DNA of 64,000 nucleotides, taken from Beijerinckiaceae bacterium (GTDB lineage Bacteria; Bacteroidota; Bacteroidia; Chitinophagales; Chitinophagaceae). The position numbers and the translations under genes are program-made. Positions 1-7,395 of this stretch are shown here, piece after piece (positions within the stretch are counted from its first letter, which is position 1; each line of letters begins with the position of its first letter). Below the pieces are notes generated by a model. The model was not told the DNA's origin, did no database searches, and was given only the letters and a program-made list of their open reading frames with translations. The stretch spans positions 1 to 64,000 of the forward strand of contig CAJCIQ010000136.1 in the NCBI GenBank assembly GCA_903970475.1, read 5' to 3'.

Positions 1-539
1 TTTACCGGCATAGCTATAATGGTTCCTATGGGGATGCCTGAATAATAGTTATTCGTGCGCCCCATGGTCACCACCCACACACCGGCCATACAAAGAAATA
101 GTAGTGTGTCACCTGGATAAAGAAAGTAAGAGGTTAACCCCGCTTGCAAGCCGTCCGTTATGGTATCAGTTCCCTGAACTTGAATGGTACATTTTCCATA
201 GGTGGAGGCCGCATATTGAAAACCTACAAACATACCCGTCGTTAACCCGGTTACGGTAGACATGGAAGAAGAGAGCGGTAACGTGTAAGCATTACCAGCG
301 GTTGAGCATTGACATAAAGTCCCTATGTAAGTTGGGTCTAACGTGGTGTTTGCTGAGAGAGACACGACCTTATTAAGCCTTGCGCCTTGCTGCAAGGCGG
401 TTAATAGGTAGTTGGTTCTATTGGCTAGGCTTTGCCCCTGGGCGTTGGAAACGCCCCCCGGTCCACCCTGCACCGCATCGGTGACAGCAATTTGATAAAT
501 AGCCGGGTCGTACTGTGTTACTTCCGTAATGTTAGCCAT
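1..539 (-). CDS. phage-tail-fibre-like protein, 3' end cut by window edge
   Basis: The minus-strand frame is open from an ATG at 539 to the window edge (179 codons, no stop). The N-terminus (about residues 15-45: VTDAVQGGPGGVSNAQGQSL followed by an RTNYLL stretch) has the look of the start of many prophage tail-fibre proteins. The last visible residues GIPIGTIIAMPV resemble the beginning of a phage tail-collar domain, where a short P-x-G-x-I-I motif is usual. It begins 2 nt after the stop of the preceding gene, so it is the distal gene of a tightly packed module. The role as a fibre or host-contact protein of a prophage or tail-derived particle is inferred from this resemblance; the receptor-binding part lies outside the window. 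Confidence 0.65.
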   Translation of the reverse strand, partial: MANITEVTQYDPAIYQIAVTDAVQGGPGGVSNAQGQSLANRTNYLLTALQQGARLNKVVSLSANTTLDPTYIGTLCQCSTAGNAYTLPLSSSMSTVTGLTTGMFVGFQYAASTYGKCTIQVQGTDTITDGLQAGLTSYFLYPGDTLLFLCMAGVWVVTMGRTNNYYSGIPIGTIIAMPV

Positions 540-541
540 GC

Positions 542-973
542 TTAAAAGTTGAGGGTCCAGGTTCCAGACAAAGAATTGGCAGAAGTTTTTTGAATACCGG
601 TATTTACTGCACGGTTGAATAGTGTATTGTCCCCTGTCAGTAGGCCCATTTCGTAAATGGTAATTCCATTATATTCATTATCTCCAAGGGACCAGTTAAC
701 CACCACTTGGCTACTATTCACCGTCACAGAATCAATAGCCTTTATATAAGATCCTGTCAGGGTTGTGTCTCCTGTGGTGGGTGCTGTGCTGTTCGTCCCA
801 AAGCCGATTTGATTAATGAAATTGTTGTTAAGGGACCCTGAGGTTAAAAGGGCCAGTTTGGAAAGGCCAGCATTAACGATAAGGTTTTTAAAGTGGTAGT
901 GCGTTTCTTCTCTTGTGACCCTGTTCAAAAGAACAAAGTCCAGGTGACCCGTCAGGGTAATTTTATCGATCAT
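542..973 (-). CDS. small phage-tail-module protein (hypothetical)
   Basis: A 143-residue protein read from an ATG at 973; a longer reading from a TTG at 1000 would overlap the upstream gene and is less likely. The start lies 1 nt after the upstream stop and the stop lies 2 nt before the fibre-like gene, as in a translationally coupled operon. The sequence is rich in Asn, Thr, Ser and Gly and looks all-beta, with a GFGTNSTAPTTGDTTL turn region near the middle, a pattern common in small tail or baseplate-associated proteins of Bacteroidota prophages. No catalytic motif is visible. Function is inferred only from composition and neighbours. Confidence 0.5.
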   Translation of the reverse strand: MIDKITLTGHLDFVLLNRVTREETHYHFKNLIVNAGLSKLALLTSGSLNNNFINQIGFGTNSTAPTTGDTTLTGSYIKAIDSVTVNSSQVVVNWSLGDNEYNGITIYEMGLLTGDNTLFNRAVNTGIQKTSANSLSGTWTLNF

Positions 974-974
974 G

Positions 975-1306
975 TTAGCTTTGCGTGATATTGATAACAA
1001 GGGAGTCTATAGGATCGGAATAAACTTTTGCGCCGTTGTAGGTGTATTTTCCATTGTAATAAAATGGGGTGTAACTCAATGAATCCGAATAGCCATTACT
1101 GCCTTCGTTAATGGTAAGGATATCCGTAAAGGCGCTACTATTGATGTTATCCGTCAGAGATAATAAGTAGGTGACACCTCCAATTAACCAGGACCGTACA
1201 TTTTTATATCGTTCAATCAGGTTTATCAGATTTTGGGACGCATCAACGTTTAGCCCTTGACCATCAACTTTGCCTTCCCGGGGTACATGTCAATGACTTT
1301 GGCCAT
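975..1306 (-). pseudogene. tail-module protein needing a -1 frameshift
   Basis: Two frames together look like one 110-residue protein. Frame A starts at the ATG at 1306 (MAKVIDMYPGKAK) and stops after 18 residues at 1250. Frame C, offset by -1 and with no usable start codon, runs from about 1268 to the TAA at 975 (starts VDGQGLNVDASQNL). Joining them at GCAAAG (1273-1268) gives a smooth protein; the A-AAG tetramer there is a known slippery sequence. It could be a frameshift mutation, a sequencing error or programmed slippage. The product would be a small structural protein of the tail-like module, but no family is recognised. Confidence 0.45.
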
Positions 1307-1319
1307 AACGCTCGCCTAT

Positions 1320-1465
1320 TTACTTTTCAAATATCCGCTCCCAAAAACCTCTTTTATCAGTATGGAGAAGATTGTGGAAGGAATTTTTAAAAGTATCCAC
1401 CTCGTTAATACTCCTTCCTACCTTTATTTCTCCAGATCACTTCCCCATAAGGCCACTTCCTCCAT
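1320..1465 (-). pseudogene. possible 48-aa gene split by a -1 frameshift
   Basis: An ATG at 1465, 17 nt after the preceding stop, opens a 13-residue frame (MEEVALWGSDLEK) that ends at a TAA at 1424. In the -1 frame translation would continue from about 1427 (IKVGRSINEVDTFKNSF...) to a TAA at 1320, giving 48 residues in total. An alternative is a separate 26-residue peptide from a GTG at 1400, which has an AGGAAGGAG ribosome-binding site 10 nt upstream. Function is unknown. The call rests on frame continuity and position between two genes of one operon, so it is weak. Confidence 0.25.
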
Positions 1466-1482
1466 TTTAAACGCTAGTAGGG

Positions 1483-1710
1483 TCACAGGCCACCAGCCAG
1501 CAACAGCACGATACCCGCCATAATCATCAGCGTTGCCACCAGTCTTGCCAGTCCTTCCACCACGCGGGTTATGATGGCCGCCCCATAGGACGGAAAATAT
1601 TCCAGGCCCGTCATAGAGCGGCGCAAAAACTTACGCTTAGCAATCCTATAGCGGATGGCAAGCCCTAAAGCCATCAGGGCCGGACCAGTAAAAATGGACA
1701 GTAGGTGCAT
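1483..1710 (-). CDS. small two-helix membrane protein of the tail-like module
   Basis: A 75-residue protein starting at the ATG at 1710. It has a hydrophobic N-terminal helix (about residues 2-20), a basic loop (YRIAKRKFLRRSMTGLEYF), and a second hydrophobic helix at the C-terminus (VATLMIMAGIVLLLAGGL). It resembles short Bacteroidota proteins that databases often label, probably wrongly, as molybdenum ABC transporter permease (from memory). A longer reading upstream to 1914 has no membrane or domain logic and would cover the promoter box at 1764-1803, so the short form was chosen. It is the first gene of the minus-strand module. A holin-like or envelope role is possible but unproven. Confidence 0.5.
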   Translation of the reverse strand: MHLLSIFTGPALMALGLAIRYRIAKRKFLRRSMTGLEYFPSYGAAIITRVVEGLARLVATLMIMAGIVLLLAGGL

Positions 1711-1742
1711 GGGATGAATTTGCTGGTAATAAAAGTGGTTAC

Positions 1743-1758
1743 CGACCACTGGTGGTCG
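1743..1758. promoter_or_regulatory. 16-bp palindrome in the leader of the tail-like module
   Basis: CGACCAC-TG-GTGGTCG is a perfect 7-bp inverted repeat with a 2-bp centre. It lies between the shared promoter box and the ATG at 1710, just downstream of the -7-like element. The position suits an operator or a leader hairpin; nothing else identifies the factor. Confidence 0.35.
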
Positions 1759-1763
1759 TTTCA

Positions 1764-1803
1764 CAAATATGGCGTCCGGCCAGGGGGATCTGTCAGAATG
1801 CAG
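1764..1803 (-). promoter_or_regulatory. shared-box promoter, copy 1 (tail-like module)
   Basis: Read on the minus strand: CTGCATTCTGACAG at 1803-1790, exactly 18 nt, then CATATTTG at 1771-1764, which matches the Bacteroidota -7 element TAnnTTTG except for the first base. The same box with the same 18-nt spacing stands before the helix-turn-helix genes at 2766-3137 and 7999-8334. The box occupies the -33 region, so it may be an activator site or an unusual -33 element. Confidence 0.55.
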
Positions 1804-1927
1804 AACCGGGGGGAAAGAAGGTTTTGTGAAAAATATTTGAGCAAACCAAAGTAGCCCTGATTGCCTTTGACAGGCCACCAGGCAGCTGGTCTCGATTAAT
1901 AAACTTATATCCAAACATTTATCAACT

Positions 1928-2257
1928 ATGCATGCCTTTTTAATCGTCCCTCACGAGCACAGAATTATAAAAATCAGATTCCCAGAAGCTAAGGGTATTC
2001 CTGTAGGAGATGTCAAGCACATGTTGAGATATTCGGACTTTGTTGAGGAGCCAGCATTTGCAAGTGGAGATATCTGGTGTTTGCCGGAAGGATACAAGGA
2101 AAGGTATTGGTTGACCTCTTTTCAGGTCAGATGGGGAGTGGCCATTCCTACTTTTCGGGGAAGGGCCTTACTAGTAGGACCGTATAAAGAAGGCAGTTAT
2201 ACCAGCCCCCAGACAACAGAGGTTTTTTTAGTAAAAACGATTTATTATCCGCTGTAA
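1928..2257 (+). CDS. hypothetical protein, 109 aa
   Basis: An open frame from an ATG at 1928 to a TAA at 2257, transcribed away from the tail-like module. The product is soluble, mixed alpha/beta, rich in aromatic residues (WCLPEGYKERYWLTSFQVRW in the middle), with no signal peptide and no recognised motif. I do not recognise the family. Its divergent position next to the boxed promoter and the absence of any competing frame support a real accessory gene, but nothing points to a function. Confidence 0.45.
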   Translation: MHAFLIVPHEHRIIKIRFPEAKGIPVGDVKHMLRYSDFVEEPAFASGDIWCLPEGYKERYWLTSFQVRWGVAIPTFRGRALLVGPYKEGSYTSPQTTEVFLVKTIYYPL

Positions 2258-2339
2258 TTATTGCATCACCAGCGCTACAGCTAGCCTGCATAACCATTGG
2301 AAGTTCTACCAGGGTGAGTATCGCTGCTTAGAGGATTTT

Positions 2340-2639
2340 CTACGCAAGTCCATATTTTCTAAGTACACGCTTGATCTGCCCCAGACCCCTGGGTCCCATT
2401 CCATTGATTCTTTTAAGCACCTCTGCGTCCGATCCCGCCAGATCTTTCATTTTGATGATGCGGCGAGATTTCAAGAGGTGAACAACCCTTGTGTCCACTT
2501 CCCTTAAGACCCGGATATCGGAGAGGTCCATGTTTAAAATTTCCTCTTTTTCGATTTTGTCAAACTTTAGTTTCAGGAACTGATAGAGGTGGTGTAGTTC
2601 ACCTTCGTCAATTAAGTTGAGGTCAATGGAAATATGCAT
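2340..2639 (-). CDS. stand-alone RNA polymerase alpha-CTD-like protein
   Basis: A 99-residue protein. Residues about 35-99 follow the pattern of the C-terminal domain of RNA polymerase alpha (RpoA): a hydrophobic Leu-Arg-Glu-Val-Asp-Thr-Arg helix, a paired helix ending KMKDLAG, then ADAEVLKR-like helix and the helix-hairpin-helix turn NGMGPRGLGQIKRVL that in RpoA contacts UP-element DNA. The first 35 residues (acidic, DEGELHHLYQFLKLKFDKIEKEE) replace the alpha N-terminal domain, so it cannot assemble into polymerase as RpoA does. It may bind DNA or a polymerase partner and act as a regulator; that role is inference. It stands alone between mobile-element genes. Confidence 0.6.
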   Translation of the reverse strand: MHISIDLNLIDEGELHHLYQFLKLKFDKIEKEEILNMDLSDIRVLREVDTRVVHLLKSRRIIKMKDLAGSDAEVLKRINGMGPRGLGQIKRVLRKYGLA

Positions 2640-2765
2640 AGCCTGGTTGATTTATTGGTTTTGAAAGTATTGTTCTATATGAGTACCCATGGCTCCAAGC
2701 ATATTACTTTTTCGCACTGCCCCTATCCTTGAGGGTTTGGAGACCATTAACAGCCACGCCCCTGG

Positions 2766-3137
2766 TCACCTTTTAAGCGGAATGAACTGTCCCGAGCGGT
2801 TTCGCCCAAGGCTTTTGCGCCTTTCTATCTCCCGCTCAATATCTGCCGGATCATAATAAAAAAGACCGCCCACCTTGGAAAAGGGTATGGTCCCATTGTC
2901 CCTCAGGGTCTGAAGCGTGCCGTGGGAGAGGCCCAAGAGCTTTTTGACTTCCCAGGACTTCAGCCATTTTTTTTCAGCCGGCTTTACCAGATCTGCCAGG
3001 ACTAATTTGAGTTCCGCCAGTAGTTCCACTTTAAGTTCTGTTTTCAGCTGCGCTTTAAAGTCCTGGAGATCGTCCAGCGTGATAAGCCGGTTACGCGTCC
3101 GTTGGCCAGATTCGTCAGGCCTGTTGGTAATGACCAT
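2766..3137 (-). CDS. helix-turn-helix DNA-binding protein (excisionase/MerR-like fold)
   Basis: A 123-residue protein. Residues about 20-55 form an amphipathic, probably coiled, segment (LDDLQDFKAQLKTELKVELL). Residues about 57-105 hold a winged helix-turn-helix of the excisionase/HTH_17 type (WEVKKLLGLSHGTLQTLRDN, then GTIPFSKVGG and a YYDPADIEREIE helix). Such proteins are frequent in Bacteroidota conjugative and integrative elements, where they act as excisionases or local regulators. It is a paralogue of the gene at 7999-8334, and both have the same promoter box. Start chosen at the ATG at 3137, 37 nt downstream of that box. Confidence 0.75.
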   Translation of the reverse strand: MVITNRPDESGQRTRNRLITLDDLQDFKAQLKTELKVELLAELKLVLADLVKPAEKKWLKSWEVKKLLGLSHGTLQTLRDNGTIPFSKVGGLFYYDPADIEREIERRKSLGRNRSGQFIPLKR

Positions 3138-3148
3138 AGATTTTTGCC

Positions 3149-3188
3149 GGAAGGTATACGCGAGAGAAAGGCACCTGTCAGAGTGCAG
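3149..3188 (-). promoter_or_regulatory. shared-box promoter, copy 2 (HTH gene)
   Basis: Minus strand: CTGCACTCTGACAG at 3188-3175, 18 nt, then TACCTTCC at 3156-3149 (a poor TAnnTTTG). The bases just after the box (GTGC) also agree with copy 3. The ATG of the HTH gene follows at 3137. Confidence 0.5.
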
Positions 3189-3323
3189 GAAAAAGGGGAA
3201 GCCATCAAAGTGTTAAAACGGTAGACCGATCGGTGCGACCAAAGCGCGAGCATTGGCAAGCCTCGGGCAGCCTTTAGATGAAGCCCCGCCTATCCAGCCT
3301 TAAGCTAAATGACTTTCCGCTCC

Positions 3324-4139
3324 TCAAGCCTCAAGCATGGAGGCGTCCGGATTTGAAAAATTTCGCTGACCAGTAGTCCCGCTTTCTAAAACGTAACGTC
3401 TTTTAAACATCACAATTAAATAGCCTGCACTTACTGCTGCTGCCAAATGTTTTAATGTATGACCACTCACAAAACCCGTCCAATGGAAGATTTGAACATC
3501 GAGCGCCTCCAAGCCTTTGGCAACTGCATACCAAAGGACCACCCAAACAAGTGCCGTCACCCCTTGCAAGTTATCCCACCGCCCAAATAAAATCAGGATC
3601 AGCGGAATGCCCACCATTGGAAAGAATTGTACCCACCAATATAATCTGAGATCACCCACCCCGAGCAATTCGGTGTGATACCACCAAAGAACGCTTGCAA
3701 TCCCCAGCCCAACTAAAGGACCCAAAAGCCATGACGAAGCGCGTTGATCCACCCACTGGCCAATCGAAACCACCAGGGCAGACATAAAAACCACGGTCAT
3801 AGGCATTCTGTCGAAGATCAATCGGTCATTATTGGGTGCCCAGTGATAATAGGCAGACCCAAATCCCGTTAATAAAATCCCACTAAACAACACCGCAAAG
3901 GAAACCCAGACGCTTTTGGGTAGTCCTCTACTTTGCAACTCAATAAAACCCCAGGCTCCTATAGCCAAAAAGGGGAGGTTACTCATCACATTTCCGAAAT
4001 TTTGAATACCCAACCAATGCCGGCTATCTGCAAACTGGTGGAAAGCGGGGTCCTGACCATTTCTGGGAATCATTGCCGCTATTAGTCCCGAAACCAATAC
4101 CACGGCCACCAAAATGGATATTTTCGTGATTTTACGCAT
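3324..4139 (-). CDS. ceramidase-like (CREST superfamily) membrane hydrolase
   Basis: A 271-residue, very hydrophobic protein with about seven predicted membrane helices. Conserved polar residues sit inside membrane context as in alkaline ceramidases and the CREST superfamily: GSAYYHWAPNND followed by RLIFDRMPM (His and Asp near residues 98-112) and a C-terminal GHTLKHLAAA pair of His residues (about 230). In that superfamily Ser, His and Asp residues bind zinc and hydrolyse amide bonds of ceramide-type lipids. A role in sphingolipid turnover is plausible since Bacteroidota make sphingolipids, but substrate is not shown by the sequence. Divergent from the Crp-like gene; the two share a 183-bp promoter region. 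Confidence 0.75.
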   Translation of the reverse strand: MRKITKISILVAVVLVSGLIAAMIPRNGQDPAFHQFADSRHWLGIQNFGNVMSNLPFLAIGAWGFIELQSRGLPKSVWVSFAVLFSGILLTGFGSAYYHWAPNNDRLIFDRMPMTVVFMSALVVSIGQWVDQRASSWLLGPLVGLGIASVLWWYHTELLGVGDLRLYWWVQFFPMVGIPLILILFGRWDNLQGVTALVWVVLWYAVAKGLEALDVQIFHWTGFVSGHTLKHLAAAVSAGYLIVMFKRRYVLESGTTGQRNFSNPDASMLEA

Positions 4140-4322
4140 AAGAAGTTTCCTAGTGTGATAAAAACACCCCAGACAAGGCCAGGTGATTCAAGAGGTATTA
4201 TTATATGTTATCCATAAGATGTTATATTTGTTTGTACCTTATTGGCTATCTCATGGCTAACTAAAACACCTCCTCTTATCCGGAACAACCTAATGATTCT
4301 TTGGTAAGAAAAATTTCTCGAA

Positions 4323-4916
4323 ATGAACAACTTTCTCGATTTTTTGGATAGCATCCACCCAATAAGCGACGATTGCAAAACTTATCTCTCGTCCGTTCTC
4401 AGAACCAAGGTGATCAAAAAAAGAGAGTACATTCTACGGGAGGGAGAAATTTGTAACAAAATCGGATTCATCGAGGCTGGCTGCCTTAAATCCTATTCAT
4501 CCAAGTCTGAGCGGGATAGTAATATCTGGTTTTGGTTCTCAGGTGAAGTATTTACTTCTACTTCAAGTTTTTTTGAACAATCACCTTCGAGAAACTACAT
4601 CCAGGCCGTTACCCAAACCCAATTTTACTACCTTACCCATGATGCATTAGAACACGTCTACAAAACTTATCCCGAAACCAACATCGTCGCCCGGATACTG
4701 CTTCAAAAGTACTACGCCATGGAGGTCAGTCGCATGGAATTAATGAAAGGATTACCCGCGCTTCAGCGATACAAATTCCTTATAGATAAACATCCGGAAG
4801 TCCTGGAAAATCTAAATAATACAGAAATAGCTTCCTATCTGGACATATCCAGGTTTCGCTTAAGCCAAATCCGCCACGAATTAACGAAAAGCCATCTATG
4901 TCCCAATATTGAGTAA
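4323..4916 (+). CDS. Crp/Fnr-family transcriptional regulator
   Basis: A 197-residue protein with an N-terminal cyclic-nucleotide-binding-like beta-roll (residues about 10-125; IKKREYILREGEICNKIGFI is the typical first strand and turn) and a short C-terminal helix-turn-helix (NNTEIASYLDISRFRLSQIR, about 165-185). The cNMP phosphate-binding cassette is not conserved, as in most Bacteroidota members, so cAMP response is unlikely. A TATATTTG -7 element at 4223-4230 may serve its promoter, but no clear TTG lies at the right distance. It may control the divergent ceramidase-like gene; that is inference from position. Confidence 0.8.
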   Translation: MNNFLDFLDSIHPISDDCKTYLSSVLRTKVIKKREYILREGEICNKIGFIEAGCLKSYSSKSERDSNIWFWFSGEVFTSTSSFFEQSPSRNYIQAVTQTQFYYLTHDALEHVYKTYPETNIVARILLQKYYAMEVSRMELMKGLPALQRYKFLIDKHPEVLENLNNTEIASYLDISRFRLSQIRHELTKSHLCPNIE

Positions 4917-5009
4917 TTAATTCATCATAAAAGTTGCAATAGCTAAACAAATCGAAAAATAAACGGCACTAATTTTCAGGCAAATTGATTGAAACCTCAA
5001 AATTATTTT

Positions 5010-6515
5010 ATGAAACTAGCTAGCCGTATTTCTAAGATCAAGAGACTTTTCCTTCCATCATTTATTGCGTCCCTGTTCCTTTTTCTTTTACTCATTTCCT
5101 GTCACAAGACAACTTTGACTACAAACAAACAGGATAGCGATCTCATCTCAGCGGATCGAACCTACTTTGAGGCGTTCGTGCTTCCACAGCACAATGCGGA
5201 CACCTCAGTTGATTTACAGCACTTTCGAATGGCCTTACATAAATGGCCTGATTGGTCCAAGGCCTATGTGGACAACTTGGGGGCATTTGGACCAACCGTT
5301 ACCGTTCCTGTCCGCTTTAAAGAACAACTACATCTTTCGGGTGCGTACAAATCCATGTCGATCAATGAAATGACCTACCTACTCATTTATCAGGATGCTG
5401 CGGGCCAAAAACATTGTGAAGTGGTTACCAAGACGCCCGACCTAGCCTACGCGCAAAACACGTCGCCCTCCAAGACCTTCTCCGGAAATGTGACGGTAGA
5501 AGATTGGGCCGGCCATTTTCTCAAAGGATATAACTTTGTAAACGGGGCTATTGAACCAAGTGGTTTTTCAGTCGTGAAAACCGAAACAAAAAATGGGAAC
5601 ATGGCTCAAAAATCCAATGTCCAGGCCAACACTTCCATATCAACCGACGATTGTCCCACCGTCGATTGGTATGCATGCCTCAAAGATGAAAGTGGCGAAC
5701 TCTACGACTGTGATTACATATCTTCCACTATTACCTGCGAGATCAGCTGGATAAATACCACCGGTAGCGCCGAAGGCGTACTTTATAACTATTCCGGTTC
5801 CGGTTCTGGTGGAGGTGGCGGCACATCGGCCGGTCCGTCTTATACCGATGCAGCAAACCAATATATTCAGATCGGCCCACAGATACCTATTGCAGATATA
5901 GCTGGGTATCTGTCCTGCTTTGGCAGTGGTGGACAATCTTATTCAGTAACCTTGTATGTCGATCAACCCGTAAACAATTCATCGGCCCCCTATAGCGTTG
6001 GCGGTAGTGGGTCAATTGGCACCTCTGGCGGCAGTGGTAGTGGCAGTTCCTCCATTGATGGGGCTTTCGATGTAGGCCATACCTTTTTAGCGTTGACCGA
6101 GGTACTGGCCAGTGGAGCTGTTATTACACGATATATGGGCTTCTATCCCAAAACGAGCGCAAACCCCTCCTCTCCTACAGCGCCAGGCGTGATAGGAGAT
6201 GACGAAAATCATAACGCCAATATTTCGCTCACCATAAATGTTTTGTCAAGCCAATTTAACGCAATCATGTATTACATGTCTCAGGCTAGTGTGCAAACAT
6301 ATAGTTTGAACCAGAATAATTGTACCACCTACGCTTTAGCTGCCTTAGGAAATGGCGGCATTTCAATGGACCCGCCAAGAGGAAGCTGGCCCATGGGGGG
6401 TGGCGATGATCCAGGGGATCTTGGACAGTATCTCAGGACGATGCCGCTCGGATCTAATATGACACTCAATACAAATCAGACACAGGCTGGCTATAATATC
6501 GGAACTTGTAACTAA
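5010..6515 (+). CDS. exported lipoprotein with permuted papain-like (NlpC/P60-type) C-terminal domain
   Basis: Start taken at the ATG at 5010 (501 residues); a TTG at 4989 would only lengthen the cytoplasmic head. A basic start, a hydrophobic stretch and LLLISC form a lipoprotein signal peptide. Residues about 40-200 are a module seen at the N-terminus of many Bacteroidota surface lipoproteins (ends FSGNVTVEDWAGHFLKGY). A Gly/Ser-rich linker (about 255-350) leads to a C-terminal domain with VGHTFLAL and, about 90 residues later, NNCTTYALAALGN. A His before a Cys in this order is that of circularly permuted NlpC/P60 and LRAT-like enzymes. A peptidase, amidase or acyltransferase role, perhaps as a toxin, is inference. 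Confidence 0.55.
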   Translation: MKLASRISKIKRLFLPSFIASLFLFLLLISCHKTTLTTNKQDSDLISADRTYFEAFVLPQHNADTSVDLQHFRMALHKWPDWSKAYVDNLGAFGPTVTVPVRFKEQLHLSGAYKSMSINEMTYLLIYQDAAGQKHCEVVTKTPDLAYAQNTSPSKTFSGNVTVEDWAGHFLKGYNFVNGAIEPSGFSVVKTETKNGNMAQKSNVQANTSISTDDCPTVDWYACLKDESGELYDCDYISSTITCEISWINTTGSAEGVLYNYSGSGSGGGGGTSAGPSYTDAANQYIQIGPQIPIADIAGYLSCFGSGGQSYSVTLYVDQPVNNSSAPYSVGGSGSIGTSGGSGSGSSSIDGAFDVGHTFLALTEVLASGAVITRYMGFYPKTSANPSSPTAPGVIGDDENHNANISLTINVLSSQFNAIMYYMSQASVQTYSLNQNNCTTYALAALGNGGISMDPPRGSWPMGGGDDPGDLGQYLRTMPLGSNMTLNTNQTQAGYNIGTCN

Positions 6516-6541
6516 TAAGGCAATAAAACACCCCAGTGCAA

Positions 6542-6922
6542 ATGACTATTAAGAGAAATCGCTGGCATGCAGCACGTATCGCAGGACTTTGCTTCGGTGC
6601 CCTAGTGGTGCTACTCAATTTGTTTCCCATTTTCTCGGCCTTTGATGTTTACGAGTACTCCAATTCAGATGGGACGTTTCAATTTAGGGAATATCCCATG
6701 AAGGGTACCGATTTGAAAATGATGGAAGAGCAATGGAAATCATTTAGGGACACTACACATCAGGATACGGTTCTGTACCGGACATTTGCCATCCATCCTC
6801 TCTACTTTTGGATGTGGGGCAGTTATATTTTCAATAAACGATATAGATACCCCTACTTAAATCCTGAAGTCCTCCAAGCGAACGAAAAAAAAATACCCAT
6901 CCACCTTTATAAACCTCATTAG
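6542..6922 (+). CDS. membrane-anchored hypothetical protein, 126 aa
   Basis: Start placed at the ATG at 6542; a GTG two codons earlier is possible. A basic N-terminus is followed by one strong membrane helix (about residues 14-34, GLCFGALVVLLNLFPIFSAF) and a roughly 90-residue hydrophilic domain with many aromatic residues (YRTFAIHPLYFWMWGSYIF). I do not recognise the family. It lies 26 nt after the papain-like lipoprotein gene and 11 nt before the next small exported protein, so the three are probably co-transcribed. An accessory or immunity role is possible from position only. Confidence 0.5.
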   Translation: MTIKRNRWHAARIAGLCFGALVVLLNLFPIFSAFDVYEYSNSDGTFQFREYPMKGTDLKMMEEQWKSFRDTTHQDTVLYRTFAIHPLYFWMWGSYIFNKRYRYPYLNPEVLQANEKKIPIHLYKPH

Positions 6923-6933
6923 TCCCTCTTGCC

Positions 6934-7350
6934 ATGCGCATATGCTTAATTTTAATTCTTTTCGGCTTAAAGACTGCCTCCGGTCAGTCCTTGAAACTAA
7001 GTGAAGGCACCCATTGGATGATGTATGACCCCCATTTAAAAATGTATGCGTTTTCTATGGATAGTCTAAGCCACTACAAGCATATGGCTTTAGACGATGA
7101 TACACTCTCCAGGTATCTATCGAGCGTGCAAGTTTGGCCAAAAGATAAATGGTCCGTTTGGCAAGGCTACTACTTTTGCAGCGCAGATTTCCCAGATAGT
7201 GGAACCACGGTCATCATTTTCAGTAGTCATGGAGGCTTCTTTTATGACATTAAACACAAACAATACTACTGCGTAACAGATGACCTCCGGGATAGCTTCA
7301 CGGCTTACTTTATTAATAAGCTCAAAGCGTATTACGGAAAAGGAAATTAA
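6934..7350 (+). CDS. small exported hypothetical protein, 138 aa
   Basis: Begins with a Sec signal peptide (MRICLILILFGLKTASG, cleavage near residue 17). The mature part of about 120 residues is rich in Tyr, Trp and Phe with an IIFSSHGGFFYDIKHKQYYC segment. No family recognised. Third gene of a likely operon with the papain-like lipoprotein; a perfect GC-rich hairpin follows its stop at 7363-7389. A periplasmic small protein encoded behind a lytic-type lipoprotein would suit an immunity protein, but the sequence does not prove it. Confidence 0.5.
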   Translation: MRICLILILFGLKTASGQSLKLSEGTHWMMYDPHLKMYAFSMDSLSHYKHMALDDDTLSRYLSSVQVWPKDKWSVWQGYYFCSADFPDSGTTVIIFSSHGGFFYDIKHKQYYCVTDDLRDSFTAYFINKLKAYYGKGN

Positions 7351-7362
7351 TTCGTTTTCTTG

Positions 7363-7389
7363 GGGGCGGCGGCAGTCTCCAGCCGCCCC
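7363..7389. terminator. GC-rich hairpin between convergent genes
   Basis: GGGGCGGC and GCCGCCCC form a perfect 8-bp stem with an 11-nt loop, between the end of the plus-strand operon (7350) and the end of the minus-strand FecR fragment (7396). No long U-run is present on either side. Confidence 0.5.
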
Positions 7390-7395
7390 TATATC

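Noticed and set aside
631-765. Further CTGTCAG occurrences (near 632 and 753) as extra copies of the shared box
   Set aside because: They lack the TGCAG half and lie inside a coding region.
3044-3259. Minus-strand open frame of 71 codons overlapping the HTH gene
   Set aside because: Different frame of a well-supported gene, crossing the promoter box; no domain logic.
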